A DNA stretch of 64,000 nt from CAUZFZ01 sp963579025 (lineage in GTDB: Bacteria > Planctomycetota > Planctomycetia > Planctomycetales > Planctomycetaceae): positions 1-64,000 of the forward strand of contig CAUZFZ010000020.1 of the NCBI GenBank assembly GCA_963579025.1. The letters are read 5' to 3'. This document shows, piece by piece, positions 28,047 through 37,749 of the stretch. A program made the translations under genes and the position numbers. The stretch's first letter is position 1. Every line of letters starts with the position of its first letter. Below the pieces are notes generated by a model that saw only the letters and a program-made list of their open reading frames with translations, did no database searches and was not told the DNA's origin.

Positions 28047-31000
28047 ATGCGAGCATTCATTGTCGCCGCCATCGTGAGTCAGGTGTTTGTCGGGATTGAG
28101 TTGGTGTCTGCCGCTGAGGTCTCGACGCAAGTCCCCGAAATTCAGTCGGCTGTCGTCAGTGCCGGTGACGGTGTGATCACGACCGTCAAACCAGCAAAGC
28201 CAACACCGAATGTCGACTTCGCTGCCGGTCCGGCGGCCGAATGGATTTGGGCGGCCGATGAGCCTCAGCAGTGCTGGCTGCGGCATACGTTCGAGACGAA
28301 CGCGAAGTCCGCCGTGTTGATCGCCACGTGTGACAATGTCATGTCAGTCAAGCTCAACGGAAAGAGCGTGGCAAACAGCTCGACCTGGCAGAACCCCGTG
28401 ACAGTCGACGTGACGAAATCGCTGAAGGCGGGTGCGAATACCCTGACCGCCAATGTAAAGAATGACGGCGCGGGAGGTGCCAGGGGATTCGTGCTGAAGC
28501 TCCTGCTGACCGGCGAAGATGGTTCAAAGGAGTACGTCGTCACCAACACGAAGTGGGAGTTCGCGACGGACAAGGACTTTGAAAACACAGTGGATGGTGT
28601 CAGTCACGGCAAGATGGGCGTTGGCCCCTGGAATAACGTTTTTGCGGCTCCTGGAAGCAGTCCGGCACCGGGACTCACCAGCAGCGTGCCACGTGACGTG
28701 TTTCAACTGCTGCCCGGGTTTCAGGTTGAGTTGCTCTACACGGTTCCAAAAGCGGAACAGGGATCCTGGGTCTCGATCGCGTTTGATGACAAGGGACGCC
28801 TGCTGGCCAGCGATCAGGGCGGCAAGGGACTGTTCCGCATCACGCCTCCACCGATCGGCAGCAAAGAAGAGACCAGAGTCGAACACCTCGACGTCGCCAT
28901 CACTTCGTCTCAGGGAATGCTGTGGGCATTCGATTCGCTCTATGTGTCCGTAAACGGCGGACCTGGCAGCGGCCTGTATCGGCTGACTGATACGAATGAC
29001 GACGACCAGTTCGACAACGTCGAAAAGCTGAAGGCCTTGCAGGGCGGTGGAGAACACGGCCCGCATGCATTGCGGCTGTCTCCTGATGGCGACTCGATTT
29101 ACATCATTGCGGGCAACCACACGAATCCGCCCGAGGAATTTGATTCCAGTCGTATCCGTTCCAACTGGGGCGAAGACCTGCTGCTGCCGCGTCAGTGGGA
29201 CGCGCGCGGTCACGCTCGGGGCAAACTGGCTCCCGGTGGCTGGATCGCGAAGACCGATCCCGATGGCAAGACCTGGGAGATGGTCAGTATTGGATACCGC
29301 AACCCGTACGACATGGATTTTTCACCGGAAGGCGAACTGTTTGCTTACGACGCGGACATGGAATGGGACATGGGCTCCAGCTGGTACCGGCCGACGCGCA
29401 TCTGTCACGCGGTCAGCGGCAGCGAGTTCGGCTGGCGCAGCGGCACGGGGAAGTGGCCGACATGGAACGTCGACAGTCTGCCTGAAGTCGTGGACATCGG
29501 GCCGGGTTCTCCGGTCGGCGTGGAGTTTGGCACGGGCACGAAGTTTCCCGCGAAGTATCAGCGGGCGCTGTACTGCTGCGACTGGACGTTCGGAACGATG
29601 TACGCCGTGCATCTGACACCGAAGGGATCGAGCTATGTTGGTGAGCGGGAAGAATTCCTGTCTCGGACTCCATTGCCTCTGACTGACACAGCAGTCGGTC
29701 CAGACGGAGCGTTGTACTTCACCGTTGGCGGTCGAGGAGCCCAGTCAGCACTGTTTCGCGTGACGTATGTCGGCGACGATTCGACCGCTCCGGCGGAGCC
29801 TGTCGATGATTACGCCGCACTCCGCGAACTGCGGCACAAGATCGAAGAACTCCACGTCGAAGGTCAGTCGAGCAAGGACAATGTCGAGTGGCTGTGGCCG
29901 AACCTCGGGCATGCCGATCGGCACATTCGATACGCCGCTCGCACGGCACTTGAATTCCAGGACCGTGACTTGTGGCAGAGTCTGGTGCTGGCGGAGTCCG
30001 ACCCTCAGACATTGATCACAGCGAGCGTCGCTTTGTCGCGACAGGGTGAAGCAAATCTGCGCGACAAGCTGGCCGAACGACTGTTGTCACTCAAGTTTGC
30101 CGACCTGGGAGAACAACAGCAGCTTGAATACCTGCGGGCCGTGGCCCTCGTGTTTATTCGATTGGGAGACCCTTCGCCGGCAGTGCGTCAGGCTTTCGCG
30201 GGAAGTCTGGAAGTTCACTATCCGGCGAAGTCTCCGGCGATGAACCGCGAACTGGTTCAAATGCTGGTCTATCTGAACTCGCCGAAAGTCATTGCGAAGA
30301 CGCTCAAGATGCTGCAGCCAGGTGAACAGACCGAGGTCGCCGTCGACATTCCGGAAGTGCTTGCCCGCAATTCCGGTTACGGCGGCACGATCGCAAAGAT
30401 GCTGGCCAACCAGGTCAACCTGGATCACATGAACTACGCCTTCACACTGCGCAACATGAAATACGGCTGGACGCTGGAGCAGCGCCGCGAGTACCTCGCC
30501 TGGTACGGCGAAGCGACCGGAAAAAGCGGCGGGGCGAGCTTTCAGGGGTTCCTGAAGAACATGCAGAACGACTGGCTCGCGCTGGCGACGGAATCAGAAC
30601 GCAAAGCTCTTGCCGGTGACATCGTGCAGAACGCTCCGAAAGAAGCCGAACTGCCGAAACCGAAAGGTCCGGGCAAAGAATGGACGATGGACGAACTCGT
30701 CGCCCTCACGCAATCCGGCCTGACCGGCCGTAGTTTCGAAAACGGCAAACGTGCCTACGCGGCATCGCGCTGCATTTCGTGCCATCGCTACACGGGAGAA
30801 GGCGGCAGCACCGGTCCGGATGTGACAAATGTGGCTGGACGATTCAGCTACAAGGACCTGCTGGAGTCGATGATCGATCCCAGCAAAGTGGTCTCTGACC
30901 AGTACCGTGCGTCGATCATCACAACGAACGCAGGCAAGGTCTACACCGGCCGAGTGCTGGGTGAGGCAGACGGCAAGTTGTCTGTGCTGGTTGATCCCGT

Positions 31001-31175
31001 CGACATTACGAAGGTCGTCGAGATCGCAAAGGACGACGTCGACGAGCAGTTGCCATCCCCGACATCGCTCATGCCACAGAAGTTGCTGAACACGCTGAAT
31101 CAGGACGAAGTGCTGGACCTGCTCGCGTACCTGATGTCACGCGGCAATCCGAACGATCCCGTGTTCGCAGATTGA
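28047..31175 (+). CDS. Exported heme-binding propeller protein with C-terminal cytochrome c-like domain
   Basis: The protein has 1042 residues from ATG 28047, where GGAGAGACC precedes a signal peptide (MRAFIVAAIVSQVFVGIELV up to SAA). An N-terminal beta-sandwich region (about 50-200) with WIWAADEPQQCWLRHTFE resembles carbohydrate-binding modules found in similar planctomycete proteins. DVFQLLPGFQVELLYTVPK starts the PVC-type membrane-bound dehydrogenase propeller, with HGPHALRLSPDGDSIYIIAGN and NPYDMDFSPEGELFAYDADME. Helical, HEAT-like segments follow. The C-terminus has ASRCISCHRYTGEGGSTGPDV, a CxxCH heme c site, and the LLESMIDPSKVVSDQY block of the planctomycete heme-binding domain. It is probably periplasmic and possibly oxidises sugars; the substrate is unknown. 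Confidence 0.88.
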   Translation: MRAFIVAAIVSQVFVGIELVSAAEVSTQVPEIQSAVVSAGDGVITTVKPAKPTPNVDFAAGPAAEWIWAADEPQQCWLRHTFETNAKSAVLIATCDNVMSVKLNGKSVANSSTWQNPVTVDVTKSLKAGANTLTANVKNDGAGGARGFVLKLLLTGEDGSKEYVVTNTKWEFATDKDFENTVDGVSHGKMGVGPWNNVFAAPGSSPAPGLTSSVPRDVFQLLPGFQVELLYTVPKAEQGSWVSIAFDDKGRLLASDQGGKGLFRITPPPIGSKEETRVEHLDVAITSSQGMLWAFDSLYVSVNGGPGSGLYRLTDTNDDDQFDNVEKLKALQGGGEHGPHALRLSPDGDSIYIIAGNHTNPPEEFDSSRIRSNWGEDLLLPRQWDARGHARGKLAPGGWIAKTDPDGKTWEMVSIGYRNPYDMDFSPEGELFAYDADMEWDMGSSWYRPTRICHAVSGSEFGWRSGTGKWPTWNVDSLPEVVDIGPGSPVGVEFGTGTKFPAKYQRALYCCDWTFGTMYAVHLTPKGSSYVGEREEFLSRTPLPLTDTAVGPDGALYFTVGGRGAQSALFRVTYVGDDSTAPAEPVDDYAALRELRHKIEELHVEGQSSKDNVEWLWPNLGHADRHIRYAARTALEFQDRDLWQSLVLAESDPQTLITASVALSRQGEANLRDKLAERLLSLKFADLGEQQQLEYLRAVALVFIRLGDPSPAVRQAFAGSLEVHYPAKSPAMNRELVQMLVYLNSPKVIAKTLKMLQPGEQTEVAVDIPEVLARNSGYGGTIAKMLANQVNLDHMNYAFTLRNMKYGWTLEQRREYLAWYGEATGKSGGASFQGFLKNMQNDWLALATESERKALAGDIVQNAPKEAELPKPKGPGKEWTMDELVALTQSGLTGRSFENGKRAYAASRCISCHRYTGEGGSTGPDVTNVAGRFSYKDLLESMIDPSKVVSDQYRASIITTNAGKVYTGRVLGEADGKLSVLVDPVDITKVVEIAKDDVDEQLPSPTSLMPQKLLNTLNQDEVLDLLAYLMSRGNPNDPVFAD

Positions 31176-31191
31176 AGAGACCGAGGCATTC

Positions 31192-31917
31192 TTAACTTGG
31201 TGGATGCTCCTGGCAGTACTCCTGGTACTCAGCCAGCGTCTGCTCATTCGGCGGATACGTGCCCAGCAAGGGAGCCCCGTTTCGGATTCGGTCGACGATG
31301 AAGTCCTCTTTGTGTTCCTGAGCTGCCGCTTCTTCCGCGACTTCGTCCGCCAAATGACGAGGGATCACCACCACGCCTTCAGCATCGCCCACCAGGATGT
31401 CGCCCGGATAAACCGGGACGCCGCCACAGCCAACAGGAACCTGCACGTCGACGGGATGATGGATTGTCTTGTTGGTCGCCGCATGCGGCGAACGCGCGTA
31501 GGCCGCGATCGCAATCTCAGCAATCGCGGGCGAGTCCCGGAAACAGCCATCCGTCACGACGCCGACCGCGCCGCGAGCAGCCATCCGTTCGGCCAGGATG
31601 TTTCCCATGACTCCGGCTCGTTCGTCGCCGCGAGCATCAATCACCAGCACGTCCCGCGGTCCGACACTCTCGATTGCGATTCGCTGCGGATCTTTCTGAT
31701 TGTCGAAGACCATGTTGCGATCGAGGTCCTCGCGCGACGGTATATATCGCAACGTAAACGCCTGCCCGACCATCCTCCGTGATGGATTCAGCGGTGTGGC
31801 TCCCGTCACGAACGTGTTCCAGAAGCCCTTCTTCGCAAGGACTGTGGTCAACGTTGCTGTGCTGGGTTTGGTCAGCAGTTCCCAGGTGCGGTCCGAGATT
31901 GGGTGAGATTCTGTCAT
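31192..31917 (-). CDS. RraA-like family protein (copy 1)
   Basis: The protein has 241 residues from ATG 31917. Signature features are GVMGNILAERMAARGAVGVVTDGCFRD, with the conserved Gly/Asp/Arg block, and VYPGDILVGDAEGVVVIPR, the GD-x-D-GV-P motif. RraA-fold proteins include 4-hydroxy-4-methyl-2-oxoglutarate aldolases and the RNase E regulator. In planctomycetes they are usually metabolic, so I favour a keto-acid aldolase-type role without naming a substrate. The gene ends 16 nt from the convergent heme protein gene. A second RraA-like gene lies at 42039-42776. Confidence 0.85.
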   Translation of the reverse strand: MTESHPISDRTWELLTKPSTATLTTVLAKKGFWNTFVTGATPLNPSRRMVGQAFTLRYIPSREDLDRNMVFDNQKDPQRIAIESVGPRDVLVIDARGDERAGVMGNILAERMAARGAVGVVTDGCFRDSPAIAEIAIAAYARSPHAATNKTIHHPVDVQVPVGCGGVPVYPGDILVGDAEGVVVIPRHLADEVAEEAAAQEHKEDFIVDRIRNGAPLLGTYPPNEQTLAEYQEYCQEHPPS

Positions 31918-32134
31918 CAAGTGCGACCTGTCTGGTGAGGTACGAATACGACTCCGGAGATCAGGAACCCCCACAGCCTCTCTCGCATCTGCTTCGAATC
32001 GTTTGCCTGGACGACTTTATCCATGATCACAGCGAGTTTCATATAGGCATAGCGTCCAGTGCCCGGGGTCGAACGCTATGTCATACCTTCGCGTGAGACA
32101 TCACTCCTGATGTGACGCTGAGACGGCGCACGCG

Positions 32135-32590
32135 TCACGGCATCGTGGTTGCCCGAAAAACGGCAATGTCCGCGATTGCGTGTATGGGGCGATCGTCAAA
32201 CGGTCCGAATGGACAATCCCATTGCTGAAGACACTGTACCAGGTACTGAGCCTGGTCGTATTTCCCATCACCGATTAGCGTCCGGGCAGACGCGAGTCGG
32301 GTGATCACGTGTCGACGACGCATGCCCGACGTCGCATCGAACATCACGAGGTACTTATTCACTGGCCAGCCAGCACCGACAGAGTCCGCGATCGACAACA
32401 CGGGCTCATAAACCGCTTCCACCGGTTCCCGCACATCGCACGATGCAGCAAACTTGTGTGCGACGTAGATGACCGGACCACTCGACAGCGGGTATGCGAC
32501 TGCACCGACGATGAGCACAATCGATGACGTCATGAGGACTCGTAGCCGCCGCCTCGTCCGTATTTGTCCCGTGATCTCAGAATCATCCAT
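32135..32590 (-). CDS. Small membrane-anchored hypothetical protein
   Basis: The protein has 151 residues: a basic cytoplasmic N-terminus (IRTRRRLRVL), one membrane segment at about 19-42 (MTSSIVLIVGAVAYPLSSGPV), and an exported domain with four Cys-containing positions, two of them in CLQQWDCPFGPF. No family was recognised. It starts 15 nt after the end of the 1530-residue TonB-like gene on the same strand, so it probably belongs to that operon and acts in the same membrane machine. The frame is intact and composition matches the neighbours. Confidence 0.6.
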   Translation of the reverse strand: MDDSEITGQIRTRRRLRVLMTSSIVLIVGAVAYPLSSGPVIYVAHKFAASCDVREPVEAVYEPVLSIADSVGAGWPVNKYLVMFDATSGMRRRHVITRLASARTLIGDGKYDQAQYLVQCLQQWDCPFGPFDDRPIHAIADIAVFRATTMP

Positions 32591-32605
32591 GAACAGCGTC
32601 CTTGC

Positions 32606-35600
32606 TCAATCGTCGAGCTGGTCGTAGAGCGGCAGGTGGCGATAGTAGACCTCAAGCATCAGCAGCTTGAGTGAGGTCGCCATGATGCGGCCGCCCTTCT
32701 GTTCCCAGTTGTCGCGCGGGTCCCAGGAGCCGCCAGTCGCGCCGGACTGTTTCTGTGTCTTCACCAGCATATCACGCATCTGGTTGTTCCACGTCTCCCA
32801 GTATTCGCCCTGCATGTGGTACATGACTTGAGTGGCGTAGTACCAGTAGTAGGAAGTGCGCTTCTGTTGCTGCTCGGGGAGTTCCTTGAGCAGCCAGTCC
32901 GCTCCATTCCGCATGCGGACATCGTTTCGACTCGAACCCAGGAACTGCAGGCACAGCAGTCCTTCGGCGGTCATCGCCAGGTTGGCTCCGCGTCCCGTAT
33001 ACGCGAACCGCCCGGAATCCGGTTTAGATTCGACGGACCTGAACCACTTATCGACGCCGGCGTACGTCGCTGTCGGGACCTGCAGCCCCGCCATTTCACC
33101 GCTCTTTAGAGCCATCATCTGCCAACCCACGACTGATGTGTCGCCAGCTTCACCAGGCTTATACCGCCAGCCACCGCCGGAATGCTGAGCTTTTGCGATG
33201 AAGTTCAATGCCTTCTGGGCTGGCTCGCGAAGTTTGTCGTCGCCGCTGACTCCGAACGCTTCGCACAGTGCGATCGCTGCTATGCCGTGGACATACATGT
33301 GATGACCCGTGGCTTCGCCTTTGGCCATCAGATCGCCGGTGTCCTGTTGGTGCGTCAGCAGCCAATCGATCGACTTCTGCACGACGGCCTGGTACTTGCC
33401 GGGCTTGTCATGCGTGTGACCGGCTGCCAGGAACGGAAGCAGGCCGAAACCCGTGCCTGCCGTGTTTGATTTGGTAGCACCCTGGTGTTTCTTCAGGTCC
33501 CAGCTTCCGTCTTCTTCCTGGACCTTCGCCAGCCAGTCCAGGCCGCGGCTGACTGCCTGCTCTGACTGCGGCGTGCCGCCTAGCAGGTCGATCAGGTTCC
33601 GCCGGTTTTCAGCCTTGCGGAGCGTGAACATGGACCGCAGCTCGACCGTGTCCTGTGACGCAGCCAGAGTCATCGGGTGCAGGGCGTGACGCGTCAGTCC
33701 GTCCGATGGAACAGTCGGGTCAGGCAGCAGATCGTTGAGTGATCCCGTGGTGGCGACCACGACGTCCACGGACCTCGCGGTCACACTTGAACGTGCCAGT
33801 GCGGCCGGCAAGGAAATTCCATCGACCGTGGGACGCTCGGTGCGAGTCAATGCCGCGTTCTCGGAGGCTTCGTCTTCCATCGTCGGATCAGTGGCCAACA
33901 GGGGATCGGCCAGTGTTGCCTCAGCCAGTGCGGCTGCTGCAATCTCGAAGGATCGGTCGGACGTTCGTGTTACCGATTCGTTGATCGCCCGATCGATTGC
34001 AAACTCCGTCTCTCGGATTGACGACTGAGTTTCCGCCGCTGCTGCGGTGACTTTCAATTGAGGTTTGGCTTTGACCGATTCGTTCATGGGCGTGCGATCG
34101 ACAGTCGTCTTCATCGGCTGCTGCTGCCGATTGACGGCTACCGCAGTCTGCTCGATCGATGTCAATCGGCCAGCCTCTGCATCAGTCTCCGCCAGTGCGG
34201 TTAATGTCGGGTCCATCTCGGACTCGGCAAGTTCGGCTGCCTGAGCGGTCGCTCGCTGAGCCTGCAACGCCGGGGCATCGGTGATCAATGGATCGTCTGT
34301 CGGTTCCGCGAGTTCGATTTCGAGCGAACGGGCTGCCAGATTGGATCGGGCCAGCAGCACTGGTCGACTGGTTGATCCAACTTTGACAATCTCCGCACGC
34401 GTGACCTGGACGTTGGTTGGCGTTCCGGTGGTGACATCGGTTGACGGGGTAGCCGCTGCTTCCGCCAGATCAATGTCCTCAACGGGAGCCGCCAGAGCCA
34501 CTTCGGCGACCTGTTGTCGTGTGCGTTGCACGGGAAGGTTGACCGGTCGATCAATGTCGAATTCCAAATCGTTGACGGACGGACGCTGCGTCGCGTCAAG
34601 CGAGGTGACCATCAGTTCGGGGATGGGATTAGTCGTTCGCTTCAGAGGATTGCGAAGCCTGCTTGGCTGCACAGCTTCCGATTGGCGGTCGACGTCCACT
34701 TTGGTCTGAGTGAGCATCGCAAGCTGCCCGTCCAGGGACTCCGTGGCTTCCAGCGCGGCGAGTGCCGCGTCCGCAACTTCGACCAGCAACGGAGCTGCAG
34801 GGCCGCGACGTTGGATACGCTCAGCCGGTGTGCGGATTTCAATTTCAGTTGGCTGCTGAGCTGCGGCGACGCTTAATGCAGACGCCGGCTGTGAAGCGGC
34901 GGGTGAATCCAGGACGGCGGATTGTGGCGACCCGGCTTTGGGACTGACCGGCGTGTTGCGAGCGACGGTGGCGTCCACGGCAACCAGCATGCCGGTTGTG
35001 GCTGTTGGTGTAATCTCTGGTGAGAGGTTCTCTTCGCTGACCGCCAGTCCGGCGACATCGATTGGTTCAGGCAGCGTGCGTTCGAACTGCGGACGAGTCT
35101 GAGGTGTCGTCCGAGGAATCGCTTGGGGAGAGATGCTGGCGATTTGCACGTTAGAGGTCGTGGGCTGCGGACCCGTCAAGCCGGGCAGTTTCGCCACCGA
35201 TTCGGTCCGCATCGGCGAATTCACATTTGGGGCTGTCGCGGCTGCGCGATTCAAGTCCGTTGCCGCCGCCACCGTCTGCGTGGGCGTTTCAGGGGCCGCC
35301 TCAAGATTCGGCAGGTCTGGCAGCTCGGGAAGATCCGCCTGCGCCAGTTGCACCGTCGTCGGATTTCGCTGCGGTTGCGGCTTTGTTGCCTGAATGTCGA
35401 CGGTTGGTGTTTCTTCGAATTTCGGCTCGGCCAGTTCGGCGACGCTCGCAGCCAGCTTCATTACCTGGGTCGGCGGAAGACGCTGCGGCAAATCCGGTCG
35501 CTTTGGTGCTGTGTCCTGACGTGCGACGTCAACCGGCGTGGGTTGCGGTGCGGGCTGGTCGGGAGTCGGCGCATCGACCGGCGTCAGTTCCGGCAGCTCT

Positions 35601-37198
35601 TCGATCAATACAAGCTCGGTCAGCAGTGGCGTCATCTCGCGCTCGAGTTCCGGGCGTTCGACTGGTTTTGGTGGCTGTTCCCGGGGGACGTAAGCGACCC
35701 GCGCCGGATTGACTGCGTGTGTGACGTTTTGTGGCAGATCGGGTAATGGGTTGTCGATCGGCTCGCTCGGTTGTGGTTGTTGCTGAGCGATCGACTGTCG
35801 ATCCACCGGCTGCATGGGAGCGGCATCCTGGACAGGCGCGAGATCCTGGACCTTTTCATACGCCTCTCGTGGATCGGGATTCTCCGTGTCGCCGGTGTCC
35901 TCAAACTCGTTCATGGCCGGGCCGGCTTCCTGCAGCTCGGTCATGATGACTTCGATGACCGTCGGCAGAGTCCACCAGGCCAGTAGTGCCATCAGACACA
36001 TGTGCAGGCCGAGACTCGAAAGCATGAACCTGGCTCGATAGGCCTTTTCGCCCCACAGCCCGCGCCAGTGCATCAGCGCGCCGAAGATGGCTGCGATGAC
36101 CAGCGTCAGTGCCAGCGCCGTAAGCCAGGCCGTCGTCAACCACTGTGGTACTGCAGGAATTGCCCAGCCAGTCCGGTGAAACACTTCTTGTGCTTGCGAA
36201 CGATAGAGTCGGTCCACGCCGTCGCGATCGCTGGAGAAGATCAGCGTGAAGCCTTCCGCGGAGAGCGCGGGCTCAGTCTCGTGATGTTCTGAATTGATCG
36301 TCGGCCCGAGATTTTCAGGCTGGCCGGGCGAACCGGCGACGAGTCGACTGCGGTAGACGTCCAGGTTCGTGTCTTCACCCGTACGAGCCGGTCGGTCCGA
36401 TGCGAAGTACAGGTAAGCGCCGTTGGGTGAAACAAACGGAGCACCTTCGTTACTGCGCGGTCGGTTCAGGGTCGCAACCGGTGCGGCCGTCTGCCATTTT
36501 TCGTCTGCGTCGCGCACGGCGCGAAACAGGTCGAACTTCGCTCGTGACAGACGGGCTCGCAGAGTGGTTTCCCACGGAGCGTTCTCTGCCTGGGCCGTCT
36601 TCACTTCGGCCTGCATCTCGTCTGTACGATTCGAGGCGAAGAACAACGTCTGACCGTCCGAGCTGAGTGCCGGGTCGTACTCGCTGGCAACCGAGTTGAT
36701 TTCGGGTCCGGCGTTCTGCGGATCACTCCAGCCAGCGCCGTCTCGTGCAGCGAAGTACAGGTCGTAGCCGCCTTCGCCACCCTCACGATTTGAGTAGAAC
36801 CAGATCGTCTGTTCGTCGGCACTCAAGGCCGGGCCAAGTTCATTGGCGTCTGTGTTTAGAACGTCAATCGGCCTGGCCGACTTCCAACCGTCATCATCAC
36901 GTTCGGCAACGTAAAGGTCGGACTGGCCTCCATCCTGCCGCAAAGTGAAGTACAGCGTCGCGCCCTGATTCGCCAGGCGTGGCGAGATCATCTGCGTGGA
37001 CGATTCGGCTTTGGGAAGCAGAGATTCAATCTGCTGTGCCCCTGTCCAGACGACTTCGCGCGACGGCGGCGTGGACTGGCCAGTCCACTGCAGTTCGCCA
37101 TCTGCTGTGACGACCCATGAGATTCGGAACTGCCACACGCCCAAGACAATGGCGCCAATGAGGACAATCGCCGCGAACTTCCACCACTTACGCAGCAT
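32606..37198 (-). CDS. TonB-like membrane fusion protein: PD40 propeller, Pro-rich linker, squalene-cyclase-like toroid
   Basis: The protein has 1530 residues. TM1 (about 8-26) is followed by a periplasmic PD40/TolB-like propeller at about 70-335, with ATLYFTLRQDGGQSDLYVAER, PALSADEQTIWFYSNR, PALSSDGQTLFFASNR and PALSAEGFTLIFSSDRDG. TM2 (354-377) and TM3 (391-411) follow. Then comes an acidic-to-proline-rich region (430-1200) of Ala/Thr/Pro/Gln low complexity with several degenerate repeats. Residues 1210-1530 form an alpha/alpha toroid of the prenyltransferase/squalene-cyclase type: AVSRGLDWLAKVQEEDGSWD, GIAAIALCEAFG, ALNFIAKAQHSGGGWRYKPG. No DxDD catalytic motif of cyclases was seen. It lies 79 nt downstream of exbD; the TM plus Pro-rich layout suggests it is the TonB-type partner. 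Confidence 0.78.
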   Translation of the reverse strand: MLRKWWKFAAIVLIGAIVLGVWQFRISWVVTADGELQWTGQSTPPSREVVWTGAQQIESLLPKAESSTQMISPRLANQGATLYFTLRQDGGQSDLYVAERDDDGWKSARPIDVLNTDANELGPALSADEQTIWFYSNREGGEGGYDLYFAARDGAGWSDPQNAGPEINSVASEYDPALSSDGQTLFFASNRTDEMQAEVKTAQAENAPWETTLRARLSRAKFDLFRAVRDADEKWQTAAPVATLNRPRSNEGAPFVSPNGAYLYFASDRPARTGEDTNLDVYRSRLVAGSPGQPENLGPTINSEHHETEPALSAEGFTLIFSSDRDGVDRLYRSQAQEVFHRTGWAIPAVPQWLTTAWLTALALTLVIAAIFGALMHWRGLWGEKAYRARFMLSSLGLHMCLMALLAWWTLPTVIEVIMTELQEAGPAMNEFEDTGDTENPDPREAYEKVQDLAPVQDAAPMQPVDRQSIAQQQPQPSEPIDNPLPDLPQNVTHAVNPARVAYVPREQPPKPVERPELEREMTPLLTELVLIEELPELTPVDAPTPDQPAPQPTPVDVARQDTAPKRPDLPQRLPPTQVMKLAASVAELAEPKFEETPTVDIQATKPQPQRNPTTVQLAQADLPELPDLPNLEAAPETPTQTVAAATDLNRAAATAPNVNSPMRTESVAKLPGLTGPQPTTSNVQIASISPQAIPRTTPQTRPQFERTLPEPIDVAGLAVSEENLSPEITPTATTGMLVAVDATVARNTPVSPKAGSPQSAVLDSPAASQPASALSVAAAQQPTEIEIRTPAERIQRRGPAAPLLVEVADAALAALEATESLDGQLAMLTQTKVDVDRQSEAVQPSRLRNPLKRTTNPIPELMVTSLDATQRPSVNDLEFDIDRPVNLPVQRTRQQVAEVALAAPVEDIDLAEAAATPSTDVTTGTPTNVQVTRAEIVKVGSTSRPVLLARSNLAARSLEIELAEPTDDPLITDAPALQAQRATAQAAELAESEMDPTLTALAETDAEAGRLTSIEQTAVAVNRQQQPMKTTVDRTPMNESVKAKPQLKVTAAAAETQSSIRETEFAIDRAINESVTRTSDRSFEIAAAALAEATLADPLLATDPTMEDEASENAALTRTERPTVDGISLPAALARSSVTARSVDVVVATTGSLNDLLPDPTVPSDGLTRHALHPMTLAASQDTVELRSMFTLRKAENRRNLIDLLGGTPQSEQAVSRGLDWLAKVQEEDGSWDLKKHQGATKSNTAGTGFGLLPFLAAGHTHDKPGKYQAVVQKSIDWLLTHQQDTGDLMAKGEATGHHMYVHGIAAIALCEAFGVSGDDKLREPAQKALNFIAKAQHSGGGWRYKPGEAGDTSVVGWQMMALKSGEMAGLQVPTATYAGVDKWFRSVESKPDSGRFAYTGRGANLAMTAEGLLCLQFLGSSRNDVRMRNGADWLLKELPEQQQKRTSYYWYYATQVMYHMQGEYWETWNNQMRDMLVKTQKQSGATGGSWDPRDNWEQKGGRIMATSLKLLMLEVYYRHLPLYDQLDD

Positions 37199-37277
37199 GG
37201 CAGATTCCCTTCCCGCTGGAGTCGAACGACTTCGGGTTAATGCACGCGTGAGTCCACTTCACGGTTCCTGCGCGCAT

Positions 37278-37682
37278 TCACCGCTTCTGAATCGCCGCAA
37301 TCTGGTAGTCCATATCCGCCTTGTTGCAGACGTCCATGACCTGCACAGCGAATTTCAGCATGCTTTCGCCGTCACCGCGGATCAGACACGTCTGCTGAGG
37401 GTTGTTCTCACGCGCTTCCATCAGAATGGTCTGTAGCTGGCCGAGGTTGTATTCCTCACGCACGACTTTGAATGTTCCGTCCTTCGTCACGTTGACAATG
37501 AGCTGCGCCGTCATGGACAACGGCTGCGCCTGCGCGACCTCGGGCAGATTCACATCGAGCTCGCGTTCTTCCGCGGCATACTCGGTTGCGACCAGGAAGA
37601 AGATCAACAGCAGAAACACGACGTCAATAACGGGCGTCAGATTCGGGCCGTCCGCTTCCTGGGAGTCGTCTGGAAGTTTCAT
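37278..37682 (-). CDS. exbD: ExbD/TolR family protein
   Basis: The protein has 134 residues, a normal ExbD/TolR size. A short cytoplasmic N-terminus leads to the single membrane helix at about 18-36 (VIDVVFLLLIFFLVATEY), with the conserved protonatable aspartate Asp20 in LTPVIDVVF. The periplasmic domain ends in the usual beta/alpha fold (QTCLIRGDGESMLKFAVQVMDVC). With ExbB it forms the proton channel that energises TonB- or TolA-like proteins. AAAGGAAAC precedes the ATG. It follows exbB by 67 nt. Confidence 0.92.
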   Translation of the reverse strand: MKLPDDSQEADGPNLTPVIDVVFLLLIFFLVATEYAAEERELDVNLPEVAQAQPLSMTAQLIVNVTKDGTFKVVREEYNLGQLQTILMEARENNPQQTCLIRGDGESMLKFAVQVMDVCNKADMDYQIAAIQKR

Positions 37683-37749
37683 CAGAAGTTTCCTTTAGCG
37701 AGCCGCTTAGTTGCTCATCGATTTCGCCAGGGCAGCATGCTTTCCAACG

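Noticed and set aside
26841..28286. A 481-codon open frame on the minus strand across the AcpH-like and sugar isomerase genes
   Set aside because: It lies antisense to well-supported genes, is Arg/His/Val-rich and resembles no family. Long antisense frames are expected in this GC-rich codon usage.
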